From Ruminococcus sp. (GTDB lineage: Bacteria > Bacillota > Clostridia > Oscillospirales > Ruminococcaceae): DNA of 35,596 bases. Positions 8,285 to 15,994 of the stretch are shown here, piece after piece. The position numbers and the translations under genes were made by a program. The stretch covers positions 1 through 35,596 of the forward strand of contig SVNW01000035.1 of the NCBI GenBank assembly GCA_015066745.1, given 5' to 3'. Each line of letters opens with the position of its first letter. Within the stretch, counting starts at the first letter, position 1. A model generated the notes under the pieces. The model worked only from the letters and a program-made list of their open reading frames with translations, was not told where the DNA came from and ran no database searches.

Positions 8285-9032
8285 GCGCCTCCATTAAAAC
8301 TATCATATCCTGCGGATAATTAAGTTTTCTGATTGCTTCTTCATATGTAAGACTCCAGCTTGCTACTATCTCATTTTCAGAAAGTTTAGGTATTTGTCCG
8401 GTATACTCCGCTACAAAATACACTGCTCTCTTTTTTACCCCGCTGTGCGTATTGTATACATACTCACTACTGAATTTTTCTGAAATTTCTACTGATATAC
8501 CTGTCTCTTCGAGAACTTCCCTTACAGCAGTTTCTTTATCAGTTTCTCCAAATTCTATATGACCTTTTGGAAAGCCGATGTGATTGCTGAATTTATTTTC
8601 AATAAGCAAATAACGCTTTTTTCCGTCTTCTACTTTAAACAACACTATACCACATGACTTCTCCATGTAAAACTCATAATCAGAATCATACTGCTTTTCA
8701 TAAAAACTAAGACATTCTCTTATCTGAGGCTCATAAAAATACTTGCCATAAGGTGCGGCAACAAGCAATAAAGCATTTGTATCACGTCTTCTTATAGTCG
8801 CAAGTATTATTCCCTCAAAAGTATCAGAAGTATTTTCAGCACCTATGATGTATACTGTATGTCTTTTTTCGACTTTTACATTTTCAGCTGAAAGATAACC
8901 TATGTTTACGTTATATGTAGTATTTTTGTGTCTTATATTTCTTGAGCCGAGGTATCTGTTTATAGTTATATCAGCTTTTCTTCCAAGCAAAGAGTTTCTG
9001 TTTGGTTTAAGTTGTATACTCACACCACGCAT
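8238..9032 (-). CDS. Pyrophosphatase-like N-domain fused to a Nudix hydrolase
   Basis: This 264-residue protein has two parts. The C-terminal half (about 124-255) is a Nudix hydrolase with a perfect Nudix box at 157-179 (G-x5-E-x7-RE-x2-EE-x-G-I), so it should hydrolyse an X-linked nucleoside diphosphate; the substrate cannot be read from the sequence. The N-terminal ~115 residues resemble the small clostridial class-I inorganic-pyrophosphatase-like proteins: LLGRKADITINRYLGS followed by NVNIGYL, then TVYIIGAEN where the family has an acidic D-A-Y-I-L-G-V-D-type strand. Key acidic residues look lost, so this part is probably a binding domain. The ATG at 9032 is only 2 nt from AAAGGA; a GTG three codons later is better spaced. 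It is the first gene of the run down to 2721. Confidence 0.85.
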   Translation of the reverse strand: MRGVSIQLKPNRNSLLGRKADITINRYLGSRNIRHKNTTYNVNIGYLSAENVKVEKRHTVYIIGAENTSDTFEGIILATIRRRDTNALLLVAAPYGKYFYEPQIRECLSFYEKQYDSDYEFYMEKSCGIVLFKVEDGKKRYLLIENKFSNHIGFPKGHIEFGETDKETAVREVLEETGISVEISEKFSSEYVYNTHSGVKKRAVYFVAEYTGQIPKLSENEIVASWSLTYEEAIRKLNYPQDMIVLMEAHDYYEQKRKSTQNMQ

Positions 9033-9063
9033 ATCCTTTCAAAAATCATTTATACATATACCT

Positions 9064-9092
9064 ATTTTATCATATATTAATCTTTTTAGCAA
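9064..9092 (-). promoter_or_regulatory. Predicted promoter of the Nudix-nth-lysozyme operon
   Basis: On the minus strand TTGCTA (9092-9087), a 17-nt spacer and TAAAAT (9069-9064) with an upstream TGA (extended -10) lie about 30 nt before the first gene. This is the only good promoter-like site before a run of five genes separated by at most 30 nt. Confidence 0.5.
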
Positions 9093-9106
9093 TGATTTTT
9101 ATAAAA

Positions 9107-9143
9107 AAAACGCTTTACAGCGTATAAACTGTAAAGCGTTTTT
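9107..9143 (-). terminator. Intrinsic terminator of the hydrogenase operon
   Basis: A perfect 14-bp stem (9107-9120 with 9129-9142, core CGCTTTACAG/CTGTAAAGCG) with an 8-nt loop is followed on the minus strand by a run of eight T. It lies 25 nt past the hydA stop codon. Confidence 0.92.
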
Positions 9144-9167
9144 GATATATGTCATAATATATATCGA

Positions 9168-10913
9168 TTATTTATTGATTTTTCTCTTTACATAAGTTGT
9201 GTGGAGAATTTCATGAGCCTTATGGCTGCCCGGTTCGCCAAGGAATTCAGCGTAGAGCTTCTTAACAGATTCATTCTTGTGTGACATTCTAACTTCAGAA
9301 GCAGCATCCTGTGAGTAGAGAGCCTTAGCTCTTTCTGCTCTGAGATCTGTAAAGTTTCTTACGCTTGCAGGCTGCTGAGGCTGACCGCCACCGTTTACGC
9401 AACCGCCAGGGCATCCCATGATTTCGATGAAGTGATAATCAGCTTCGCCATTCTTAACCTTTGTAAGAAGTTCTCTTGCATTTGAAAGACCGCTTGCTAC
9501 TGCAACCTTAACAGTCATACCAGCAACATCATATGAAGCTTCCTTGATACCTTCAACGCCACGAACATCTGTAAATTCAACAGAAGCAGGATCAGCATTT
9601 GTAAGTGTAGCAACTGCTGTTCTGAGAGCAGCTTCCATAACACCGCCTGTAGCACCGAAGATAACAGCGGCACCTGTTGACTCACCAAGCGGATCATCAA
9701 ACTTACCGTCTTCGAGTGAAGCAAACTTGATACCTGCACGGTTGATCATTCTTGCAAGTTCTCTTGTTGTGATAGCGATATCAACATCAGGAACACCTGC
9801 TGCATTCTGATCGTCACGGCCGATCTCAAATTTCTTAGCTGTACATGGCATTACACTTACCATTACGATATCCTTAGGATCGATACCCATCTTTTCAGCA
9901 TAATATGTCTTAGCTATAGCACCGAACATCTGCTGTGGTGACTTACAGCTTGAAAGATTTTCTGTCATATCAGGGAAATAGTGTTCACAGTACTTGATCC
10001 AACCAGGTGAACATGATGTGATAAGTGGAAGTTTTCCGCCATTCTTAACTCTGTCGAGGAATTCGTGAGCTTCTTCCATGATTGTAAGGTCAGCTGCAAA
10101 GTTTGTATCAAATACCTTAGCAAAACCAAGTTTTCTAAGTGCAGTAACCATCTTGCCTTCAACGTTTGTACCGATTTCAAAACCAAACTCTTCACCAAGA
10201 GCTGCTCTTACTGCAGGAGCTGTCTGAACGATAACATGCTTTGAAGTGTCAGCGAGAGCCTTGAATACTTCTGTTGTATTATCCTTTTCAGAAATAGCGC
10301 CTGTAGGACATACAGCGATACACTGTCCGCATGATACACAGCTTGTATCACCAAGACCCATTTCAAATGCACTGCAGATCTCTGTCTTAAAGCCTCTCTG
10401 GTTAGCGCCGATAACGCCGATACCCTGTACCTTATCACACACTGCTACGCAACGACGGCAAAGGATACACTTGCTGTTGTCACGATACATATGAGCTGCA
10501 CTGTCATCTATAGTATGAGCGATCTTTTCTCCGTCAAAGTATCCTTCATCTTCAACATTGAGATCTCTTGCAAGTTTCTGAAGTTCACAGTTGCCGCTTC
10601 TTACGCATGACAAACATTTTCTGTCATGTGCTGAAAGAAGGAGCTGTACTGTTTTCTTTCTTGATTCAAGAACCTTAGGGCTGTTTGTGAATACTTCCAT
10701 ACCCTCATTTACAGGATATACACATGAAGCAACAAGGCTTCTTGCGCCCTTTACTTCAACTACGCACACACGACAGGCACCTATTTCATTTATATCCTTT
10801 AAAAAGCAGAGAGTAGGAATGTCGATATTTGCGATACGAGCAGCTTCAAGTATTGTTGAACCTGCCGGTGCAGAAACGTCTACACCGTTAATTTTTAAAT
10901 TAATATTTTCCAT
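9168..10913 (-). CDS. hydA: [FeFe]-hydrogenase catalytic subunit (HydA)
   Basis: This is the H2-forming subunit of a trimeric, probably electron-bifurcating hydrogenase. It has 581 residues, similar to the clostridial CpI type. In order: a [2Fe-2S] domain (C36, C47, C50, C64); a His-ligated [4Fe-4S] cluster (H96, C100, C103, C109); two [4Fe-4S] clusters (C149/152/155/159 and C192/195/198/202); then the H-cluster domain with all three signatures, TSCSPGW (299-305), MPCTAKK (355-361) and EIMGCPGGCVNGGGQP (about 493-508). It is cytosolic with no signal peptide. It is the last gene of the operon, 15 nt after hydB, and is followed by a strong terminator. Maturases HydE, HydF and HydG are not in the window. 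Identification is essentially certain; NAD(H) and ferredoxin as joint partners are inferred from the HydB and HydC neighbours. Confidence 0.97.
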   Translation of the reverse strand: MENINLKINGVDVSAPAGSTILEAARIANIDIPTLCFLKDINEIGACRVCVVEVKGARSLVASCVYPVNEGMEVFTNSPKVLESRKKTVQLLLSAHDRKCLSCVRSGNCELQKLARDLNVEDEGYFDGEKIAHTIDDSAAHMYRDNSKCILCRRCVAVCDKVQGIGVIGANQRGFKTEICSAFEMGLGDTSCVSCGQCIAVCPTGAISEKDNTTEVFKALADTSKHVIVQTAPAVRAALGEEFGFEIGTNVEGKMVTALRKLGFAKVFDTNFAADLTIMEEAHEFLDRVKNGGKLPLITSCSPGWIKYCEHYFPDMTENLSSCKSPQQMFGAIAKTYYAEKMGIDPKDIVMVSVMPCTAKKFEIGRDDQNAAGVPDVDIAITTRELARMINRAGIKFASLEDGKFDDPLGESTGAAVIFGATGGVMEAALRTAVATLTNADPASVEFTDVRGVEGIKEASYDVAGMTVKVAVASGLSNARELLTKVKNGEADYHFIEIMGCPGGCVNGGGQPQQPASVRNFTDLRAERAKALYSQDAASEVRMSHKNESVKKLYAEFLGEPGSHKAHEILHTTYVKRKINK

Positions 10914-10928
10914 CTACGGTTTCCTCCA

Positions 10929-12719
10929 CTATTTCTTGATTATTGCGCCGAATTTACATTTTTCGATACAAGCGCCACACTTGAGACACTTATCCTTGTC
11001 AATAACATGTGGTGTCTTAACAGCACCGCTGATAGCACCTGCAGGACAAACTCTTGCACAAGCTGTACAACCCTTACACTTGTCAGCAACGATCTCAAAG
11101 CTGAGGAGATCCTTACAAACGCCTGCAGGACATTTTTTGTCAACTACGTGAGCAACATATTCGTCTCTGAAATAACGGAGAGTTGAAAGTACCGGGTTCG
11201 GAGCTGTCTGTCCGAGACCACAGAGAGAGTTTTCCTTTATATAGTAACAAAGTTCTTCGAGCTTGTCGATATCTTCGAGTGTACCCTGTCCCTTTGTAAT
11301 CTTGTCGAGTATTTCGTAAAGACGCTTTGTACCAACACGACATGGTGTACACTTACCGCATGATTCATCAACAGTAAATTCGAGGAAGAACTTAGCGATA
11401 TCAACCATACAGTTGTCTTCATCCATAACGATAAGTCCGCCTGAACCCATCATTGAACCGATACCGATAAGGTTATCGTAGTCGATCGGAATATCGAAGT
11501 GTTCAGCAGGGATACAACCGCCTGAAGGACCACCTGTCTGAGCAGCCTTGAACTTCTTACCGTTTGGTATACCGCCACCTATTTCTTCAACAACTTCACG
11601 AAGTGTTGTACCCATAGGAATTTCAACAAGACCTGTATTCTTTATCTTACCGCCGAGAGCAAATACCTTTGTACCCTTGGATTTTTCTGTACCCATGCTT
11701 GAGAACCATTCAGGACCGTTAAGAATGATCTGTGGAATGTTAGCATATGTTTCAACGTTATTAAGAACTGTAGGCTTGCCAAAGAGACCTTTTTCTGCAG
11801 GGAACGGAGGACGTGGACGTGGTTCACCTCTGTTACCCTCGATAGAAGTCATGAGAGCTGTTTCTTCACCACATACGAACGCACCGGCACCAAGTCTGAG
11901 ACCCATATCAAATGAGAAGCCTGTTCCGAATATATCATTACCAAGAAGTCCGTATTCACGAGCCTGCTTGATTGCGATTTCAAGTCTTTCAACTGCGATA
12001 GGGTATTCTGCACGAACATAAACATAACCCTGATTTGCACCGATAGCATAACCTGCGATAGCCATAGCTTCGATAAGAACGTGTGGGTCACCTTCAAGGA
12101 TAGATCTGTCCATGAATGCACCCGGGTCACCTTCGTCAGCGTTACAGCAAACGTATTTCTGGCCTTCTTTTACAAGGTTCTTTGCAAGTTTCCACTTGAG
12201 ACCTGTAGGGAAGCCACCGCCGCCTCTTCCACGGAGACCACTGTCGAGAAGTGTCTGGATAACATCATCCTGTGACATTTCTGTAAGAACCTTACCAAGA
12301 GCTTCGTAACCGCCTCTTCCGATGTATTCTTCAATGTTTTCAGGATTGATAACACCACAGTTTCTGAGTGCTACACGATGCTGTTTCTTGTAGAAGTTAG
12401 TATCATTGAGTGATTTTACTTCATCTTCTGCAACTGTTTCATTGTAAAGAAGACGTGTTACTACTCTACCTTTGAGGAGGTGTTCTTCAACGATTTCAGG
12501 AATATCTTCAACCTTAACCATTGAATAAAAGCTTCCTTCAGGATATACTATCATGATTGGTCCGAGAGCACAAAGACCGAAACAACCTGTCTTTACAACC
12601 TTTACTTCATCTACAAGACCATTCTTTTCTATTTCGGATACAAGAGCCTTTTCTATTTCACCACTGCCTGATGATGTACAACCTGTACCACCACAAATTA
12701 AAACGTGAGAACGATACAT
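10929..12719 (-). CDS. hydB: NuoF-like hydrogenase subunit HydB (FMN/NAD(H) binding)
   Basis: This 596-residue diaphorase subunit passes electrons between NADH, ferredoxin and HydA. The N-terminal thioredoxin-like [2Fe-2S] domain has C9, C14, C46 and C50. The NuoF core carries the glycine-rich LRGRGGGGFPTGLKW loop (NADH/FMN), CNADEGDPGAFMDR and GAGAFVCGEETALM, followed by an SLBB region and the [4Fe-4S] motif ESCGKCTPCRVG with a distal Cys in SLCGLGQ. The C-terminus adds a two-cluster ferredoxin (CKGCTACARVCP and CLKCGACIEKC). This domain order is that of HydB of trimeric bifurcating hydrogenases and of related NADP-reducing hydrogenase subunits; the choice of NAD or NADP cannot be made here. 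It lies 49 nt downstream of the thioredoxin-like ferredoxin gene. Confidence 0.95.
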   Translation of the reverse strand: MYRSHVLICGGTGCTSSGSGEIEKALVSEIEKNGLVDEVKVVKTGCFGLCALGPIMIVYPEGSFYSMVKVEDIPEIVEEHLLKGRVVTRLLYNETVAEDEVKSLNDTNFYKKQHRVALRNCGVINPENIEEYIGRGGYEALGKVLTEMSQDDVIQTLLDSGLRGRGGGGFPTGLKWKLAKNLVKEGQKYVCCNADEGDPGAFMDRSILEGDPHVLIEAMAIAGYAIGANQGYVYVRAEYPIAVERLEIAIKQAREYGLLGNDIFGTGFSFDMGLRLGAGAFVCGEETALMTSIEGNRGEPRPRPPFPAEKGLFGKPTVLNNVETYANIPQIILNGPEWFSSMGTEKSKGTKVFALGGKIKNTGLVEIPMGTTLREVVEEIGGGIPNGKKFKAAQTGGPSGGCIPAEHFDIPIDYDNLIGIGSMMGSGGLIVMDEDNCMVDIAKFFLEFTVDESCGKCTPCRVGTKRLYEILDKITKGQGTLEDIDKLEELCYYIKENSLCGLGQTAPNPVLSTLRYFRDEYVAHVVDKKCPAGVCKDLLSFEIVADKCKGCTACARVCPAGAISGAVKTPHVIDKDKCLKCGACIEKCKFGAIIKK

Positions 12720-12768
12720 AATTCAATTCCTTTCAGCTCTGTCTTTTATCAGAGCGTTTTATAATGTA

Positions 12769-13128
12769 TTATAACTTAACAAGATAATCTGTTACAATCT
12801 GACCACGTACAAGGTGCTGGTCAATTACTTCTGCAGCCTTTTCAGCTGTCATATTTCCGTAAGTAACCTTTTCCTTACCTGGTTCCATTATTTCAACAAT
12901 TGGTTCATACTGACAAAGTCCTATACAACCTGTCTGTGTTACCTTTACATTAAGATTTTTCTCAGCAACACCGTTTGCAAATGCAGAAAGTACAGGTCTT
13001 GCACCGGCAGCAATACCGCAAGTTGCCATACCTACAACTACTCTTGTAGCACCTTCAGATTCAACACGAACGTCTACCTGACTCTGCATCTTAGCTTTTA
13101 TAGCTCTTAATTCTTCAAGTGATTTCAT
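12769..13128 (-). CDS. Thioredoxin-like [2Fe-2S] ferredoxin of the hydrogenase operon
   Basis: This is a 119-residue small electron carrier of the NuoE/thioredoxin-like ferredoxin family. The N-terminal helix (about 1-20) leads into VGMATCGIAAGARPV, and the distal motif is TGCIGLC (C-x3-C) followed by EPIVEIMEP. Only three cysteines are present. The first pair is reduced to a single Cys; from memory this ATCGIAAGA form is common in clostridial hydrogenase operons. Whether it still holds a [2Fe-2S] cluster is uncertain. It sits between the ATPase-like gene and hydB, with a good ribosome site (AGGAGG), and is probably a accessory electron-transfer or assembly component. Confidence 0.85.
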   Translation of the reverse strand: MKSLEELRAIKAKMQSQVDVRVESEGATRVVVGMATCGIAAGARPVLSAFANGVAEKNLNVKVTQTGCIGLCQYEPIVEIMEPGKEKVTYGNMTAEKAAEVIDQHLVRGQIVTDYLVKL

Positions 13129-13172
13129 TTTTTACTTCCTCCTTATAAGTTTATAGGACGCTGAAAATCTGT

Positions 13173-13733
13173 TCACAGTACTATATTTGCACCGTCAACT
13201 TCAGCTTTGTTTTCTCTTAGATAATCTTCAATAAATCCGGAAACTTCGGGAGTATCAAAAGGGACATCTCCCAATATATCACGCAATTGCCTCGTATCGA
13301 CCTGAAAGCTCTTATCATCGACCTGATATCTGTATATAAAGTTTATATGCTGATTCATAGTTATAAGTGAATGTATTGTTGATGAAATATCGCCAAGAGG
13401 CATTCTGTCAATATGCGAAAGTACAAAAACAGCAGTAACTGTCGTTCCCTTCCCGACTTCCGAACATATTTCAAAAGATCCGCCTGTATCTTCTGCCGCC
13501 TGTTTATAAAACGGTATTCCAAGTCCAACTTTTCGTGTGGTTCTTGTAGTAAAAAACGGATCTGTAACCGATTCAAGCTGTTCTTTGCTCATTCCACAGC
13601 CGTCATCTTCGATACTTACAACAAGTTTATCATCCTTACTGTCTACAGTTACCGAAATAGTAATCAATCCGGCATCTGCACGCACAGAATTCTGTGCTAC
13701 ATCAAGGATGTTCAACGAGATTTCCGTCATCAT
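13173..13733 (-). CDS. Histidine-kinase-type ATPase (HATPase_c) protein in the hydrogenase operon
   Basis: This is a 186-residue GHKL-fold protein. The N-terminal two thirds form an HATPase_c domain: N box with N15 in ILDVAQNS, G1 box DDGCGM (43-48), and a G2-like TTRKVGLGIPF loop (about 63-75), all intact for ATP binding. There is no DHp helix pair or phospho-acceptor histidine, no sensor and no TM segment, so it is not a complete histidine kinase. The C-terminal ~70 residues are not recognised. The gene lies 9 nt after hydC without a clear Shine-Dalgarno site, suggesting translational coupling. Similar stand-alone ATPases occur at this place in clostridial hydrogenase operons. The role is unknown; anti-sigma-like or switch-kinase functions are possible. 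Confidence 0.85.
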   Translation of the reverse strand: MMTEISLNILDVAQNSVRADAGLITISVTVDSKDDKLVVSIEDDGCGMSKEQLESVTDPFFTTRTTRKVGLGIPFYKQAAEDTGGSFEICSEVGKGTTVTAVFVLSHIDRMPLGDISSTIHSLITMNQHINFIYRYQVDDKSFQVDTRQLRDILGDVPFDTPEVSGFIEDYLRENKAEVDGANIVL

Positions 13734-13742
13734 TTTTATTTA

Positions 13743-14243
13743 TCAGTCGTTGTACTTTGCGATAATATCCTTGACATCATCAACTGTAAGACGACCATAA
13801 ACGTCATCATTTACAGTAAGTACAGGAGCAAGACCACATGCACCTATACAACGGCAAGCTTCGAGTGAGAACTTTCCGTCAGGTGTGCATTCGCCACCCT
13901 TGATTCCGAGAACTTCTTCGAGTTTGTTAAAAATATCACCCGAACCCTTAACATAGCATGCTGTACCAAGACAGACAGAAATTCTATATTTTCCCTTAGG
14001 GAAAAGAGAGAACTGTGAATAGAAAGTAGCAACACCATAAACTTTTTCAAGCGGGATATTCATCTCATCAGATATAATAGTCTGCACTTCGATAGGAAGG
14101 TAACCATAGATATCCTGTGCTTTCTGGAGTATCGGCATCAATGCACCGTTTTCATCCTTCTTTTCTGCAATTACTTTCAAGAGTTCCGCTTTCTGCTCTT
14201 CAGTACCGTTGAAAGGAACTGTTGTTTTTGTTTCTGAACTCAT
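13743..14243 (-). CDS. hydC: NuoE-like hydrogenase subunit HydC ([2Fe-2S])
   Basis: This 166-residue thioredoxin-like ferredoxin subunit corresponds to NuoE of complex I and HydC of trimeric hydrogenases. An N-terminal helical bundle (about 15-75, with GYLPIEVQ and VYGVATFYSQF) precedes the cluster domain. The cluster ligands follow C-x4-C (C91, C96 in CLGTACYVKG) and C-x3-C (C132, C136 in CRCIGACGLAP). The ATG at 14243 is preferred (AAGGAGG 8 nt upstream); a TTG directly before it is a weaker alternative. It is the first gene of the five-gene operon. With HydB it would form the NADH-oxidising module. Confidence 0.95.
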   Translation of the reverse strand: MSSETKTTVPFNGTEEQKAELLKVIAEKKDENGALMPILQKAQDIYGYLPIEVQTIISDEMNIPLEKVYGVATFYSQFSLFPKGKYRISVCLGTACYVKGSGDIFNKLEEVLGIKGGECTPDGKFSLEACRCIGACGLAPVLTVNDDVYGRLTVDDVKDIIAKYND

Positions 14244-14308
14244 CAATTGAACCTCCTTGATTTTTTCTTTACCGAGCTTTTATTCTCTGTAACAAGCTTA
14301 GTCAATTT

Positions 14309-14345
14309 TTTCACAGATTTTCACAAAATAAAAACCCTGTGAAAT
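14309..14345. promoter_or_regulatory. Candidate operator: three TGTGAAA half-sites before the hydrogenase operon
   Basis: The heptamer TTTCACA occurs at 14309-14315 and 14319-14325 and its inverse TGTGAAA at 14339-14345. The outer pair forms an inverted repeat. The half-site resembles that of the redox repressor Rex (TTGTGA...TCACAA), but the spacing differs. It lies just upstream of a weak -35/-10 pair (TTGACT, 17 nt, TAAAAG on the minus strand) and downstream of the TGATATAAT site. Confidence 0.4.
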
Positions 14346-14396
14346 AATCTTAGGTATTTAGCACGCATTTTATCGAATACGCACTTATACTATAAG

Positions 14397-14405
14397 ATTA
14401 TATCA
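14397..14405 (-). promoter_or_regulatory. Extended -10 promoter candidate for the hydrogenase operon
   Basis: The minus strand reads TGATATAAT (14405-14397), a full extended -10. No convincing -35 is seen at 16-18 nt. Initiation near 14390 would give a leader of about 145 nt containing the TGTGAAA half-sites. Confidence 0.45.
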
Positions 14406-14476
14406 TACTTTCGTACAAAAATCCATTCAAAAAAATCACTAACACTATATATTTTTTTTGTTTAATATATACAAAG

Positions 14477-14511
14477 AAACCGAAACAGTTTTGAAAGAAC
14501 TATTTCGGTTT
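14477..14511 (-). terminator. Intrinsic terminator after the UDP-sugar pyrophosphorylase gene
   Basis: A 14-bp stem with one mismatch (14477-14490 with 14498-14511, core ACCGAAA/TTTCGGT) and a 7-nt loop lies about 60 nt past the stop at 14572. The following minus-strand tract is only moderately T-rich. Confidence 0.7.
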
Positions 14512-14571
14512 TATGTCTTATAATTTCTTAAATGTTTTTATCTGTCTGCACAATCAGCTAATATAATTGTT

Positions 14572-15786
14572 TCAGATATCCACTCCGTTTGCCATAAGCA
14601 ATTCTCTGGCAGTATCAACAGAATCCACTCCGGTTTTGTTTTTTACCGGTGCAAATTCTTTATTTCTCTCCACTTCATAAGCAAGACAATTTTTCTGTAA
14701 CTTTACCATGTCAAGAGCAAGAGTTTCATATTTATATGCATTAGGTTCATCAGGAAATACCATTACTCCGTTTTCATCAATGCACTGTATCTTTTTGAAC
14801 GCCTTATGCAGAGGCAGTCTGGCATCAATTATACTGTTTAAGTTCTTTATCTTAAATAAATAATTAAGAATAACACCGTAGTTATATGACAGTGTGCCGT
14901 CCGGTTCTCTTCTTTCTATCATCTCAGGAGTCATTTCATAGTATTCAACTATTGATGGCTTTCCATCTTCAAGACACATAACTCCTACTCTTTCCTGCGG
15001 ATCAGCTTTTGCAACTACTTTTGCACCTGATTCCATATCAGAATCAATAACCGCTCCTATAAAGCATGGATCTGCTATTCTCTGCAGTACATTATCAACT
15101 GCAAAAACATTAAGCCATTCGATTTTATTATCTTTTAAGATCTTGAGAACTCCGGACCTTACAAGTGAAGCATACCAGCCACCGTTTCCGTTTGGTGCAG
15201 TTGAAACCACACCTTTATCAGCAAGCATGAGCTTTCCGTTAGTGTCAACTGTAGGAAGCTGTTCCTGAACAAAGAATATAACATTATCACTGCTATATCC
15301 AAAGTAATTATGTTTTTCAAGAAACTCTCTCGTATCCCTGTCGTTCTGTTCACTGGTCATTATAAACAACGGTATCCATGCACCTGTCTGTTTTACAACA
15401 TCAAGCAGATTATTTATAAGGCACTCAAATATATAAAGGTTTTTATTTACGCCTATGTCAAACATACCTTTTGGTTTATCAAAACCAAGACGGCTTCCCT
15501 GTCCGCCTGCAAGCAGAACAGCACCGACCTTTCCTTCCTTTATAGCCTGAACCCCGATATCTGTATAACGCTTTTTATTTTCATCGATTTCTTTTAAAGT
15601 CATTGCATATAAAGGTTCTATATGTCCTCTTTTCTCTTCTGTACCTACCTCATCCAGTACCGAAAAATCAAGATTTTCAATCTGATTTATAAGCTTATTC
15701 TGCTGTACTTCACTAAGCTCTTTGATATATTTGAGCAGATGTGTCTGATCGAGCATGGAAAGCTTTTCGGAAATTACATTTTTCAC
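14572..15786 (-). CDS. UDP-sugar pyrophosphorylase (UAP1/UDPGP family uridylyltransferase)
   Basis: This 404-residue enzyme makes a UDP-sugar from UTP and a sugar-1-phosphate, probably UDP-GlcNAc/GalNAc or UDP-glucose. The eukaryote-type signature LAGGQGSRLG (92-101), followed by FDKPKGMFDIG, is the nucleotide-binding loop. Further landmarks are the NGNGGWYASL segment, NVFAVDNVLQRIADP and VVAKADPQERVG. The N-terminal helices (QTHLLKYIKELS) match the UAP1-like group rather than GalU. The frame is open to a GTG at 15795. I prefer the GTG at 15786, which has GGGTGATC correctly spaced upstream and gives an N-terminus of family-like length. Monocistronic. Sugar specificity cannot be decided from the sequence. 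Confidence 0.88.
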   Translation of the reverse strand: MKNVISEKLSMLDQTHLLKYIKELSEVQQNKLINQIENLDFSVLDEVGTEEKRGHIEPLYAMTLKEIDENKKRYTDIGVQAIKEGKVGAVLLAGGQGSRLGFDKPKGMFDIGVNKNLYIFECLINNLLDVVKQTGAWIPLFIMTSEQNDRDTREFLEKHNYFGYSSDNVIFFVQEQLPTVDTNGKLMLADKGVVSTAPNGNGGWYASLVRSGVLKILKDNKIEWLNVFAVDNVLQRIADPCFIGAVIDSDMESGAKVVAKADPQERVGVMCLEDGKPSIVEYYEMTPEMIERREPDGTLSYNYGVILNYLFKIKNLNSIIDARLPLHKAFKKIQCIDENGVMVFPDEPNAYKYETLALDMVKLQKNCLAYEVERNKEFAPVKNKTGVDSVDTARELLMANGVDI

Positions 15787-15886
15787 AATGATCACCCATT
15801 TTCTGTTTTTTATTATAATCTCAATAAAGTATTATTGAAAATACTGTATTACGTAAAAAGAAACTCCTTTTCACACATACTCCCTA

Positions 15887-15914
15887 AACCATAAATACGA
15901 CATTATTTACGGTT
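15887..15914. repeat. Imperfect hairpin downstream of the dGTPase-like gene
   Basis: An 11-bp stem with one wobble pair (15887-15897 with 15904-15914, AACCATAAATA/TATTTACGGTT) and a 6-nt loop lies 80 nt after the stop at 15995. It has no T-tract on the minus strand, so termination here is doubtful. Confidence 0.35.
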
Positions 15915-15994
15915 ATTTATCTTTCAATTATACTCTACCGGACGTTAAAAGTCAAGTCAAAACAAAATTTATTATATAGGATTTATTTTTAAGT

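Larger units (their letters stand above)
14247..14571. other. Intergenic region between hydC and the UDP-sugar pyrophosphorylase gene
   Basis: This 325-bp gap contains the hydrogenase leader with TGTGAAA half-sites (14309-14345), two promoter-like sites for the operon (near 14270-14305 and at 14397-14405), and the terminator of the downstream-lying pyrophosphorylase gene (14477-14511). I see no small ORF with a ribosome site. Confidence 0.6.

Noticed and set aside
10405-10435. CCGATAACGCCGATA, resembling sigma-28 -10 boxes
   Set aside because: It lies inside hydA and codes for the conserved segment near the ferredoxin-like clusters; no matching -35 and no gene downstream on that strand.
10591-11151. 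186-codon plus-strand frame opposite hydA/hydB
   Set aside because: It lies antisense to two certain genes, straddles their junction and has no ribosome site or recognisable domain. Strong codon bias of the hydrogenase genes keeps antisense frames open.
14309-14345. Canonical Rex operator
   Set aside because: The arms are Rex-like but the spacing is not that of the known palindrome, so it is listed only as a candidate operator.
15812-15840. TATAAT on the minus strand before the UDP-sugar pyrophosphorylase
   Set aside because: A -10 match is present (15817-15812), but the -35 (TTTCAA) is poor and the region is AT-rich, so it is not listed as a feature.
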